A stretch of 64,000 bases of DNA from assembly GCA_021209875.1 (NCBI GenBank), contig JAGYVD010000004.1, forward strand, positions 3,038,001 through 3,102,000, read 5' to 3'. The stretch's first letter is position 1, and every line of letters starts with the position of its first letter. Below, in pieces: positions 23,213 to 35,547 of this stretch. Source of the stretch: Rosellinia necatrix (taxonomy: Eukaryota > Ascomycota > Sordariomycetes > Xylariales > Xylariaceae). The notes under the pieces were generated by a model. It was not told the DNA's origin, ran no database searches, and was given only the letters and a program-made list of their open reading frames with translations. The translations under genes and the position numbers were made by a program.

Positions 23213-25753
23213 AGGTATAGACGGGAACGACGATGCCAACAGGCGCGGCGACGAGAAAGGTGGCCGATGGTCAGCGCGCAAAAAAGGTTTGCGGCGTTCC
23301 AAAGCGGAAAAAGAGGAAAGCTGCTTTCGAAGGGAAAGCCGTAGATAGGCTCAGGGATGTGACGAGTCTTCTGTATATATGAACCTAGAGATGTCACAAC
23401 AGCGACCAAGCCGTACCCTCAAATTCAAATGTGTGAAGATGACGGGATGGTGTGCGATGGGTAGTGCAGCAGCTAGTGCGAGGTTGTTGTGAAGCAGGAT
23501 AAGGGAGGCTGGCTGGATGGATGGATGAATGGATGGATGGATAGATGGATGGATGGGTTTGGGTTGGCCCTCGAAATCAGCCTAGCCCGGCCAGTCAAGT
23601 AACTGAGATATGAGATATGATGAAAACAGGAATGGAACAATGCGAAAAGCGCGACAGAGGTCACGGCGCGACAACCCTGTGCACGGACCAACTCCTCTCT
23701 GTCTACCCACTTCTATCTATGTACTTGACTCACAGGTACTCCGTACAAGTACTTTGGGTGGGTAGGCACTGCTTAGGTAAGTACCTAGGCAATCACATGA
23801 AATAACTGCCTACCCCGGTACGTAAAGGGAGTAATAATGTAACACCGGATTCACTGTAATTATTACCTACCGACTGTAGACTACGCATCCGGAATCGTCA
23901 CTTGGTTGCACAGTATCACAACAAATCCAATCACATACCTAACAGCCCTTAAAATATCAACCCAGAATTAGCGCCTCAAAGGCCTCGCAGAAATTAAAGA
24001 ATAAGGGTAGTTATCACGCCTTAATCTAAATCCCACCCAACGCCGTATCTACTCACAAGTATTCACGCAGGTCTCGCGAGGGCTTATCGAACACAGGCCT
24101 CTCTCTACATCGCTACTCTTGTCATTTGTATCGTCATTACCATCATCAGAGGTACCTAGTCCTCTCCTCCCGCATTTCCATTAGTTCCCTAGCATAGTAG
24201 GTATAGAACAGCAAAGTCAACGAATTCATAGGTAGGTTCATCGAGAACATTGGTTGGTTACTACTTTGCTAAGTTTGGTGTCGGCTTCGCAAGGGCTCAT
24301 TTTAATTGGCAAGCTGGCCGACTGCTTCGGGTCTGGTGTCAAGGATGCAGAACTGTCGTCTCGAGGAGGCAATGTTTACGTGTAGTTATATGTAAGTTGC
24401 CGCGGATAGTCAAGCGCTCGGTTTGGAATGGCCGTACCCTTGCCTCTAGCAATAGTGACGTTGTGGTATAGTCCTGTGGTTCTGTTCCGTGTCATATCGT
24501 GATGTTCTGATCGGTAGTACTAACAGGTCATGCGGCCGTGCCTTGCCACATACCTTTTTTAGATTGGATAGGGGCTTGGTTAGAGGCCTAAGAAATCGTT
24601 TAAGTCTATTGTGATCCTGTAACATGAATGATTGGCTAATTGCCTGTTGTTGTAAAACAAAATTTTAAGAGACAGGAGTTAGAAACAGCCCAGTGTGAAT
24701 CAAAGAATCTCGTCAAGGGCGAAATCCAACAAAACGTGCCGGGGCCGATCACCGACATTGGCACATTAATAGAAATCCAAGATCAACAGCAAGCTCCGCA
24801 TGTCCACCCTTCCGAGAACCACATATAACCAATCCCTCATGATTCCATGTGTGTGATGATATGCACTTGTCGAGGTGTCTTGTAAACGCTGGCATATGGT
24901 ATAGTTCTCCTCATGCCTACGTTGATGCCCGCATCACGCAATTTGGGTTCCTACAGTAAACCCATCGGGTCGTACTAGGGGATGGTTTGATTGTCCCGTC
25001 GGGATTATAAGTGTATCGGACTGTGGATGTTTGAGAACACCTGAGGAGCCACGTCAGCATGTAATTTTCCAAATGTGAAGCCTCTTCCCATTGTCACGAA
25101 CATTTCAAATGTTGTTGGCGTAATCTGCTTAGTAAATGTGGTACTGCGCGTGGATGTAAATTGGAGTGCTCAGAATCGGATAAATCACTAGGGACCGCTC
25201 GAGGCCGATAAGAACCATTGATGTCATGGAGTAGCCAGCAGTAGGCACAGCGGGCAGCCGGTAATACGGCGCCTACGAGACTGCCGTATCAGTGATACCA
25301 CCAACAACGACTAACATAGCTCACAGCGCTTAGGGTTTTGAGTGTTATATCTTTATTGGGAAAAGATGCCTTTTACTAGGTTTAAATCGAACGGCCACGG
25401 CTTAACTATCTGGTGAAACCAGCCTTGTGGTCACATATCATCAAGCGTCACGCTTTAACATCGGGGGGTAGCAGCCTAGCTTGGCGAGGTTCGAGGCCTG
25501 TGGCTTCAAACCTGGGATCATGATTGGTTGGTTGGTTGATTTCCTAATTCAACCTTGCCAAGGAAAAAGTACAAGGGCTTGGATAGGCCCAGTCATTCAC
25601 AACACCCTTCTTCATAAAGCTTTCATCTCTCTACGTCAATCTTGATCCCCTCTACCAGCTCACAGGCAGCCTCCTACATGAAACTCGGCCTTGACATCCT
25701 CCCTATCAACTTCTCTTTTCCCCGCTTACCTTTCCACGCTATGGCAGCTGCAG
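23213..25753. other. Gene-free spacer
   Basis: Beyond the microsatellite at 23512-23557 I see no supported gene. The 24-25.5 kb part is relatively AT-rich and has only short, unrelated open frames. Confidence 0.55.
23512..23557. repeat. GGAT tetranucleotide microsatellite
   Basis: Tandem GGAT units with a few variants (GAAT, AGAT). Confidence 0.9.
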
Positions 25754-26510
25754 ATGATGACGTGCCCTCCTTATGACATTCAAGCGTTCACCGATCTCAA
25801 CGGCGCGACGGGAGTGCATAGCGAGGGTGAGCCGGATGGCGTATATACCACTTTCTGGAAGTTCTATCGGAACGGAGAGGCATATTTCGCGCAAGTGTTT
25901 AAGCCTAGGCCCGATGTCAACATTGCAGAGGTGAAAGAAGCGATGCGAGGGATCCCGGACACGGATATTTACCCAGAGATACCTGGAGGAGTTAGCCTTC
26001 AGGAAATGGCAACAGCCAAAAAGCCGGATAACGAGTTATATATTAAGAGACCTTCCCTTCTCACCTATGAGACCTCAGACCCCCGCGGGTGGATTCGTGA
26101 TGTTTTCCGTAAGTATCTAGCATTCCGATTGCCTCGCCGTTCTTTCTGAGACAGGATCGTGGTTAACTCTGCTTGCTGTAGTCGGAGAGGCCTAGATCAT
26201 GGAGCAAGTCTCGAGCATCCAGCACAAGAATATAATTCAGTACTATGGCTGCCTGAAGAGAGATAACCGTCTAGCAAGAATCGTTCTGGAGCGCCACAAG
26301 TGCGGTCTCTCTGAATTTTTCCTATGGCAAATGGACAAAGATAAAGATAAGAATGGCACTATAGACTCGCAACGCTTCATGGAGGAGTTAGAGTCAGCCA
26401 TCTCTCACTTGTACCGGAGCATGATTCTTTCGGCTTGGATAGGATTCGAGAGTGGCTGGCTGACCCCGACCGAGCACTGGATGGCTAGCTGGGGAGCGAG
26501 AAATAAATGA
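25754..26510 (+). pseudogene. Truncated protein kinase-like gene with an in-frame stop
   Basis: The first part (25754-26108) encodes a region I associate with fungal kinase-like proteins (GVYTTFWKFYRNGEAYFAQVF; MRGIPDTDIYPEIPGGV; DNELYIKRPSL). A clean GTAAGT donor at 26109 and TAG acceptor at 26180-26181 continue in frame, but TAG at 26193-26195 follows after four codons. The same frame then goes on with kinase N-lobe-like sequence (EQVSSIQHKNIIQYYGCLKR; IVLERH; LESAISHLY). It breaks off where the HxD catalytic loop should come. Translation could restart at ATG 26199, but the product would lack the catalytic loop. I infer a degraded relic. Confidence 0.65.
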
Positions 26511-27413
26511 TGGTGTAATAACTATCTATCTTTGAACCATTTACTCCTATCACCTGTGACGGAGTGTTGCCTTCGCGAACCCAGGAACGCCAAGCCTGAT
26601 GCGATACAACCGGGAACAGTCAACGGGTAGTGTAGTTGGTTAGTGGTGGTTATTAACTTGCGTACACAATAGGTGTACTTGTAGGTAGGTAGGATGGTTC
26701 GCAACAACTGACCCACCTCGCATTTCCTAATGCAGTAATATGTCATGTCCTGGCTGGCCCCTGGTTGGCTGGGGTCGGATAGAAAATCCACCGAGTCGGG
26801 GTGGGGCAGGCACAGAGAAGGACGGCTATGCCAACCCTGTCACTGCCTGCACCAGCATATGGGTGCTATAATTGTCCCACAGGCTGGCTTGGCGACGCAG
26901 CTTAGCTGGTTGCAGGCTCGCATTCTCTTATTACGCACACACGACCCCCTCGCATTCGATCGAGGCACCCACGACATCTCTCTATTGAGCGCTCTCATCC
27001 ATTGATTCCCTTGATTCCCCGTGTTGCGCCACCTCAGACCCAAGAAAAGACCAGAAATGACCCTAAAAGGGAAAACACCTTCCACAATGGATAGCAGACC
27101 GTGGTGTCATTGTAGAGTGTAGAGCGTATATATGGAAGAGACGAAGCACCTCTCAAACGACGAGCTTCATTCATGAGCAGCTTCATTCACCTTCACCGCA
27201 GTTGAATTTCGCGCTATATTCATTTGATAATTAACTATTGTTGCGACTCATTTCATATTGTCTCTCTTCTTTTCCTTCGTCTATAAATAAATTCCTCGCA
27301 GTGGTTTCTAGTCGTACCTGATCACCCTGAAGGCCACGCCGGATAATCCTGATATCTCGTCCCTCCTCCCTCCCCTTTTTTTTTTTTGTTTTGTCTTGGT
27401 TCCCCTTTCAAAA
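26511..27413. other. Spacer and promoter of the DUF2306-type gene
   Basis: No supported gene. A T-run (about 27377-27387) stands just ahead of the ATG at 27414. Confidence 0.55.
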
Positions 27414-28753
27414 ATGGCAACCTCCAGTAAACCGCCCAAGAACGCATTCGTGGCTCGCGCCAGGAAAGTCTACAACCCCATCGGCTTCTCCAAGGGGTAC
27501 AACTTCGTGCTGTGGTTCATCTTCGTCGGCGCCTTGTTCGGCTTCGCCCTCGCGCGGCTCGAGTACCTCGACTTCTGGGGGGTGTTCTGCAACCCGGACC
27601 GGCAGGGGGCCATGGGCGCGCTGCCGGGGGAGTGCTTCTACTACACGCGGCCGGGCCGTTACCAGGTCGGCATCATCCTGCACCTCGCCGCCGTCGTCCC
27701 TGGCAGCCTGCTCGCGTGCGTGCAGTTCGTCCCCGTCGTCCGGCACAAGGCCATCCTGGTCCACCGCATCAACGGGTACATCGTCGTGCTCCTGGGCTTC
27801 GTGGGCACCGCCGCCGCCCTCGTCATCGCGCGCCACTCCGCCGGCGGAGGCGTCGACGTGCAAGTCTTGGTCGGCCTCCTGGCCATCCTCTTCCTCGGGG
27901 CCATGACCCTGGCCGTCATCAACGTCAAGCGCTTGCAAATCGAGCAACATAGGGCCTGGATGATTCGTGCTTGGTCTTATGTAAGTGTGCCCCGGTTCCA
28001 AGAGAATCTATATATATATATATATATATCAAGGTCATTCGGAGAACCCATCGCGCTAATGCCGGGTTAATAAAGGGAGGCGTTATTATCACGACGCGGA
28101 TCGGGCTATTCATCGGTGCCTTGGTTGTCTCTTCTATCGGCGGCCACTATCTCGCCCAACCATGTGATAAGATCAACTTTGCCGTCGGAGGCCAGAATGC
28201 TACGATGGAGCTTTATCCCGAGTGTGCGCCCTTCTTCTCCGGTGCGAATCCAGACCAGCAGGCCGTAGTCGACGCGAACTACTACGGCAACAACGCGATG
28301 GAAGTCGGCGCCGCGTTCAATGTCGTCTTCGGCCCTGCTGCGTGGATAGCCCTTGCGCTGCACGTCATCGGCGCCGAGTTATACGTAAGCCTATCGATCC
28401 TCCCTGGCCTGGATGAGGTGGTATGAGGATTCCGCGCTGACATCTCGACAGCTCCGCCTCACCCCGGCCGAACACGAGCGCCTCAGGAACGTGTCCTATC
28501 AGCGCCAACTCGAGGCAGGCATGAAGAACCCTGGCAGAGCAGGCCGTAAGTAAACCGCCTTTTCACTCTTCCCGAAACAAGCGAGGATCCCACTGGGAAT
28601 ACTGATGACTGACCTTGAGCGCCGATAGTGACTGCCGATCGCCTCGGCGACGCGAGCAAGTGGACACCATCCTCAGGGCATACCAACGTCAGCGATGGCG
28701 AGGAATCCCTTAAGAATGGAGCACAGGAGCTGCAGCCCATTTCCAACAATTAG
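27414..28753 (+). CDS. DUF2306-type multi-pass membrane protein
   Basis: Four exons: 27414-27980, 28076-28384, 28452-28545, 28629-28753, all in frame, 364 residues. Hydrophobic segments lie near residues 31-50 (LWFIFVGALFGFALA), 88-108 (IILHLAAVVPGSLLACVQF), 123-140 (IVVLLGFVGTAAALVIA), 148-167 (LVGLLAILFLGAMTLAVI), 195-215 and 265-285. Conserved-looking features are HRINGY on a loop and QHRAWMIRAWSY at the end of the fourth helix, both typical of the DUF2306 (predicted membrane protein) family. Function unknown. The C-terminus is soluble and charged. Codon use in exon 1 is very GC-rich compared with its AT-rich surroundings. The first intron carries a (TA)n run. Confidence 0.85.
28006..28029. 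repeat. (TA)n microsatellite inside the first intron of the DUF2306-type gene
   Basis: An uninterrupted TA dinucleotide run of about 24 bp lies between donor 27981 and acceptor 28075. Confidence 0.9.
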
Positions 28754-29313
28754 ATTTGTATATATATATAAAGATGTTGCGAGGCTGCCGACCGGGGTCA
28801 TTCATTGTTTCCCTTTTATTAGTACTGGCGTTTCCTAACGGTTGACCTTGGCAAAAGAAATGCCCATGGATGTTTAGCAATGCAATCAATATTGACCATG
28901 TACTCTACAATTTGCTTACTATAGGGACATGGATGCAAAATGACATGTGATTTATTTTTCTCACAAGGGGTACGGAGAGTGTTGTATAAATCAATATATA
29001 TATAATGACTAGGTTGTGGTGGTGGTGTTAAACATATGCAAAGAAAAAGCAGTAATGAAAGTCCTAAAGTTAGCAAATGACATATAGCGAAGACATAGCA
29101 CGCGCGATGTGCCTTATACAAAGAATTCCCAAGCGTTTTTAAGTTGCTGTTCGCATATGTGCAAGGGCAATTCCAGTATGGCAACTCCTTCGTGGGTGCA
29201 TCTGGTCCAACATAATGTTGGATGATGTTGCAATCTCTTTTGGCCAACCCAAATATATCACCATAATTACCGGTGGCCATGCCAGGCGGCGCCCCAATAC
29301 TGATGTTCGATTT
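28754..29313. other. Convergent 3' spacer
   Basis: AT-rich sequence between the stop of the DUF2306-type gene and the stop of the P450. It contains several TATATA runs, one near 28757 just after the DUF2306 stop codon. The open frame at 28819-29280 (-) is downstream read-through of other frames and has no family signature. Confidence 0.55.
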
Positions 29314-31493
29314 TTAGTGTTGAACGGGCTTGAGATGTATGTTGAGGGCAGGTTTATCCCAGACCACGAAGGCTCTCTGGTCATCCAACCAGTCACGGCT
29401 GTTGTCAGCTAAGCTTATGTCGAAGTTATACACGAGTTTAGCGAGGATTAGACGCATTTCGGCGTAGGCGAGACTATAAAACGGAAGAACGACAGGTTAG
29501 CAAATAGTCTTAAGTTTATAGAACAGAAAAATCCTCCTATGCAGAGTTTCGATGACCGAGTATAGTACACAGACGACAGGCATGTTGAAAGTCCCCAAAG
29601 TCGGATTTCCGGTCGACCCAAAAGAGTTATACAATCACTTTTGCGCGGTAATGACGAAAGTAAAATAGAGAAAAGAGTTAACTTACTTTCGACCAATGCA
29701 GTTGCGTGGCCCAACGCTAAAGGATTGCATAGCCTCTTTAAAAGCGGGAGTTAGCGACCGAGTTTGATGGCTGAGGCAAAACAAGACCCGTGGAGTCCCG
29801 GAGGAGGCAGGGATGAGGGGGTTGCTCTTTGGTTTATTGTGTGGATATTAAATTTTATAAATCACCACATACCAAGGTGGTCGTTGTTGTATTTGGCTTC
29901 GCCCATCCATCGTTCGGGCGCGAACTTTTCGGGCTCGCTCCAGAAGCGTTCGTCGTGGTTTATAGCCCATTGGTAAACGGAGACGATAGTCTACGTCCAG
30001 CCTCATGTGGTTAGCGGTCAAGAAAGATGGTGGAACACCTCGGCGTATGGAAATGGCTAGAAGAAAGAGGTTGAAGGCTACTGATAGAGAACTTACACCC
30101 TCAGGCACGAATGTGTCGTCAATCGTCGCGCCGCCCTTAGGCGTTAGTCGCGGCAACCCCGTTACTACTGGTGGGTAGCGGCGGAGCGATTCGTTCAGAC
30201 AGGCCAACATCTGTAGGGATCATTGGTTAGTTATATGACTTGTATCAGAGTATCCGAACGCGTTGGAATAAATCAAATCATGAAGTATTCGAAGGGAGAC
30301 CTCCGCAGCTTACATAGGACAGGTTGCCAACACTTGTTAATGTTATTTCATCATCGCTCTTGAAGGCAGATCGGACTTCTTGTTCTAGCTTCTTCAGCAC
30401 CTCGGGGTGGGTTGTCAACAAGAAGGTGGCACCAGACAACAAAGTGGCGGTCGTTTCGGAGCCTGCGACGACCAGAACAGTAGCATTCATAGTCATATGT
30501 TGCTGACTAAGATTGAGCTCATCCTTCTTGCGAATCAAGCCTTCCAGGAAGTCAGGCCGTTCAGCACCGTTCATACGCTCGCCGACCTTCTCAAACATGG
30601 CAGCACGGTACTTGTCGTCCTCCAAGAGTTTGAAATCGCTGGCTAATTGGATAAATTTCCCAAGACCAAGCCGATAGATGGATGAAATCCAGCCATTTTG
30701 ACGGACCGTGTCCGTGACGACTTGGACCCACGGATGATAACCGGCATTCTCCAGGCAGCCAAAGCCACCGTCAACGCCGAAGCTAAGATCGCCGATGATG
30801 TCGAAGGTTGTCCAATTATACCACTCTCGTAAATTCTGGCTGGTGCTCTTCTGGGAGGCGTCCCTTAGGCGTGAGATGAGCAAATTGACGTACGAGCCGA
30901 TGATGGGTTCTTGTTCACGCATCGAGCGATCACTAAAGCCATGAGCTAGTTGTCGTCGCAGTAGGCCGTGTTCCTGGCGATCCGAATTGATGATCGAAGT
31001 CGGTAGCCCTTTTACCAGCTTGTAGATACCGTCATACTTGGGGAACTCCTCCTCACCATTCTTCTTGTGACCGTAAATATCACGCCAAGCCTGTATGCTG
31101 CTAAAGGCAAGCTCGCCAGGAGCGATACGAACGACCGGGCCGTATTGCTTGTGTAACTCGCTGACGCGGAAGGGTAAGCGGCCAGAGAACTGGTAGATAG
31201 CATGGGGAAGAATCGTCATGCGATGCGAAAGCGGCCCGGGATATTTGCGCAAGGGATGTAAGAATATGTTGTACACCATATGCCCTATGATGTACAGGAT
31301 CCCCTATGGCGGCACCCCTGTCAGCCTATATCCTATCTCTAGATGGGCGTAGCGGTAGTAATCCGAGCAACGAAGGGTTGTGAGATGACGATAGTGAGAT
31401 GACAACAGTGAGATGGCAACAAGGAGTGGGGGAGGACGAGGTTTGACTTACAAGCCCAAGTCCGTTCCGGGCTAGTTCAACAGCACCCATCAT
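29314..31493 (-). CDS. Cytochrome P450 monooxygenase (CYP65 / isotrichodermin C-15 hydroxylase-like)
   Basis: Six exons: 31493-31452, 31303-30314, 30210-30097, 29990-29873, 29735-29687, 29473-29314. In-frame total 490 residues. The N-terminus has a short hydrophobic anchor (LGILYIIGHMVYNIF) before HPLRKYPGP, the proline-rich hinge of microsomal P450s. The I-helix is AGSETT at 294-299, ExxR is Glu351-Ser-Leu-Arg354, and PERW is at 407-410. The heme loop FSVGPRNCIG has the ligand Cys434. All core residues are intact, so an active ER-bound monooxygenase is expected. The overall pattern is that of fungal CYP65-like enzymes that hydroxylate secondary metabolites; the substrate is unknown. The small first and fifth exons (42 and 49 nt) are easily missed. 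No biosynthetic backbone gene lies nearby. Confidence 0.9.
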
Positions 31494-34400
31494 CTTGAAA
31501 AGTGGTCTCGATACTGTGATCAGTTGTTCAAGATGTGAAGACGAGCCACTCCCTCGTGGGGGATAATGTTGTGGGGTTAGAGAATAAAGAGGAAATATGT
31601 GTTGTAGATGTCACATAGAGTGCGTAGATCCTTGTGTCTGGTTCTGGATGGGATCTCAGGACAATGGGCATTGAGCAAATATATATTTCGGCTGCTTTGT
31701 GTGTATATCCGTTATGGTGTCCGATTACCATAACGGCGCCTACAGTACAAAGTGATCTTGGCGGGCCCTCTACTGCTACGGTACGAGACACCCACGTCGT
31801 TCTCATCGTGTGGGGGAGAACAGTGAATGCTACAGCAGAACCGGTGAGCCCTGCAGGCTACAGTACGTAGATCGGCTTCGAACCACAGATCCGACCCCCC
31901 GGCGATCGGGGCGGCGGGACTCTTGAAGCTTCCGAGTCTCTACACATAGCGATGGTTGTGGTGGTGGTGATGGTGCTTGTAGAGCGCGTATTCGTGATGA
32001 GCATTTCAAAACAGGGTAGCCGAATGCATAAACCATGAGGTTTTCGTTCTGCGGTCTTCGCCATTAAGCCGCTTGCTTATGCGGACTCGGAGACTTAATA
32101 CAACTGGGCATGTTTGTTTGCGGTCTGCTCAGCCTGGGGCGGCTGTGGTATCGAGCGTTCATGTTATTGATCGACGCCCGATGCTCCGCAAGTTGCGGAA
32201 TACGCACAAACCCCTACCCCGATGACCACACCATGTACTGGATGTACTTCGCTCGCGTAACGGCATGTAACGGCGTCGGCTGTTAATCCGGCTGCTTACG
32301 AGGGTCGGTAGTTCTAGTGCTATACCACTCCATTCTCGTGCAGCAATATGGAGACGAGTAGCCTGATAACTACATCAATTGTGCACACCGTTGGACTCAC
32401 TCCTGACGTACGTGAGCCAGTGGATGACGCGGGCAGGGAGGGAGGGGGGGTATATACGTGGGTCTACACGTGGGCATTTCTTATTTATGTATGCTTATAT
32501 GGTACAGAGTATAGCGTTAGGGAATGAATAGGCGTGTGTGGCCCCTCATCTTCGAGCTCCATAGACGTTAGATCTCATGATGTGACGGACTTGTGGCGGA
32601 GATCATCAGAATGGCTCATGATGAGGCATGGGACTCGGTGTTTGGTTCCATGCCTGGTTCCACCATGCAGATACGCTAGTTTAACGGGAGGATACGCTAG
32701 ATCGATGGGTCTGACAAGGGTCGGGACCTTGTGATTCGCGAGATGCAGCCAGACTGACTGTTATCGTCGTCTCATCGAGTGATGGCAACCGCACACTTAC
32801 TACATGGCGCCTAAGTTTCGCTCAAGCTAACTTTGATGGCTATGCCGAGAGGATCTCGCCAATTCGAGTGAAATTATACTCCTGCGGGGGGCCATGAACC
32901 GTCTGGGTCCTCGCGGGCTCAACGTAAGTAATATGCCAGGGGCATATGCTAGAAATGGATCTACTGTCCATGGTGGTAAATGATCTATCTAGCATGATTA
33001 GAGGTGGCAAGAATGTGTATCCGGGGCACAGACGAGTCTTCGGTGTACAATGCCTTAGATAGAATGACTATCTAGGAGTAGTAGGCATGCAAGTAAGTAG
33101 TGGTTATCGCGGGACGACCCGTCTGACAGCCGAGAATGCTAGCTAGTGAGGTTTTAGTGAGGTCTTCGTCCGGTACCTAGTAGATATATTCTTGACGTGC
33201 CATGTCGGGTTGTCTTCTTTGGTGGTCGATGCCCGGCATCTTCGGGCCATGCTCTGTCTTTTGGGGTACGTACGTATGTATATGTAGGCAGGTGAGGATA
33301 AACCCATTAAAGCCGAGTCCCACGTTGGTAGCCAGGAGTGTGATATACGTGTGATGTGGTGATGTAGTGTATGGCGTCGTCCATGTTGTTGGAAATGCCT
33401 GATTAGCGGTTGACCTTGGCGTGGCGATGTTTGTCCGAAATGGCCTGACTCCCCCCGTCTTTTTGCCCATCCTTTTGCCCATCCTTTTGCCCATCCTTTT
33501 GCCCATTCTTTGGCTCATCGTGAATGCTGCGCCCCATCCACCGCTCTGTGGATTAGTCTACGAGTAACGAGGCTGCCGGGCTTATACTCATACGTCCCCA
33601 TACTAGGTGCTTGGATACTAATACATGGCTGGGCCAGCACGTGGAACCTAACGCGGAGGAGCTGAATTGTGCCGGGCAACTTGCGTGATCAAGCGCTTGG
33701 TGATCTCCCCGGGTGGTTGAAGCGCTCTCGATATGTGACGCCCAGGCGACGCGACCGCACCTATCTCGCAGTCTGAAGCCGCTTCTTCCTCCGTTTCCCG
33801 CATCAAGGCCCGGATGCGCGGCGGAGAACACCAAGACCAATAGATCTGGACTCGGAGGAAGGAGACGAGGGTGACCTTGCTCTTTTGGAATCCGGGGCCG
33901 GCCGAGGATGTGTGGATATTGGTATGGGTGTTTCTTATAAACGAGGGCTCGACCTGAGAGCGGCCTTGGATATGATTGAGACTATCGATACGTTGTAGAG
34001 AATTAATAATGAGGATATTGATAGGTGTGGAGTGTGGTATTCGGCTGTTGAGTGCTACCTACTCCATGGTACCACATATCCATCTATCCATCCATACATA
34101 ATACCTACTTGCATGCCTCCCTACCTAGTGTACCTACCTACCCAGAGGTAGACACTTATGTAACATACATACATACCTGTCTAACCGAAGTCGTCATAGC
34201 GCCCTCACGCGGCCGCCTTAAACCCGAGATCGGCCGTTTGGGGTAAGTACTTCTTAGGTCTGTATACGAAGCAGTGTCAACATTAAACCTCGGTCAATTA
34301 CGGGACGGCGATGCTTCGATAAGCCGTGTTATATCCTGCCTATTATTCAGCACTAAAAGAACCCGGCTACAAACCGCTACGGGAATGAGATGGGATTATA

Positions 34401-35547
34401 TATACTCTGAAAACTTGAACTACTACCAATTACCTGCAGTTATAAGGTATTCTCCCTGCATCAGACGGAATGAAAGTTCGTGCGATGATTGTGAGATCAA
34501 CAGCAAGCCGGCCTATAACTGTATCCTTTGCTCCTCTAGGCACTGGTGCGAGTTTTGGATGTTACGGTTTCCATCTTTAAACGCATTTCTTTTTCGCTAG
34601 GCCAAAGTGCATTGTTCATCGGCGAAGATTCAATTGGGTGTATAATGCGGAATGCCTTGTCACAGCGTCTAAGAACAAAGAAAATGTCAATAGTCGATGA
34701 ATAGCCTGAGGCATACCAATAACAAACTCCGACTTTTAGGTCGTGTATACTTTCTACTGTATGGCAATGAATGACGCTTCTGCTGTTCGTGGGGTGGGGT
34801 CTCATATACACTTTATAAAACTGGAATGGGGGCACGGGATGATGGAAGGGTTTTGCAAAATCAATGTCAATCAATACCTACAGATAGGGGTTGTATTTGT
34901 CGCAATGCGTGATTGTTCCGGCTTATAAGGCGGGGTGGCGATACACAGCAGGATCCAAAGCACATGATAAAGGGTATATAGTACCTTGCAGAAGGCAAGT
35001 AAGTGCCTGCAGCCCTACCGAGGCGGGACGGGTATTTCTCGGCTCGGGTCGAGTTAGTTATGTATCTGGAGTTAACTAGTACCTCAACTAACGTTAGGTA
35101 CATAGTTAATTACTTACATACGTAGGTTAGTGACGGATAGATGTCAATTGGTGGCATAATTGACTGCATACTTACATGCCATACCTAGGTACGAATTTAG
35201 ATCCATACTCCGTGTACACATACATCCCCAGAAATCAACTAGCTATTATTAGTCCTACTTTATCGTGTCGCGTCGTGCTAACCTAACCTGGCCAGCTTTT
35301 ATGGTACCTAACCCACCTGGGTAAGTTGCTAGGGTAGGTAGGGACCCTACAGATTCAAGGGGGTGCTTCGGGTTAGGTGCCTACCGACGACAATAACTAG
35401 AACGTGAAGCTACGGCCAGCAACTGCATCAGAGGGAGGCAGGTACGACCTGCCTATAACTACTACACGGCTGCCTATTCACAACGCCACGGCTCGTCGAA
35501 ACATCTTACCTACAGTCTGTCGTATCACCACTTCTCACCTACTCGCC
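31494..35547. other. Long gene-free spacer
   Basis: Four kilobases without a gene I can support. It holds a 12-bp tandem repeat (33461-33512), TACCTA/TAGGTA motifs (about 34110-34145 and 35095-35345), and otherwise unremarkable sequence. Open frames at 33177-33518, 33553-33840, 34274-34600 and 34536-34874 show no family features. Confidence 0.55.
33461..33512. repeat. 12-bp tandem repeat, 4 copies
   Basis: Four copies of TTTTGCCCATCC, the last with one change. Confidence 0.88.

Noticed and set aside
24250..24828. Short open frames (73 and 62 residues)
   Set aside because: No start context, splice partners or recognisable motifs.
27408..28001. 197-residue antisense open frame across the DUF2306-type gene
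   Set aside because: A shadow caused by strong GC3 bias of exon 1; its Asp/Glu/His-rich translation is typical of antisense frames.
33177..33518. Open frame beginning with repeated MGKR units
   Set aside because: Created by the TTTTGCCCATCC tandem repeat; the rest has no coding features.
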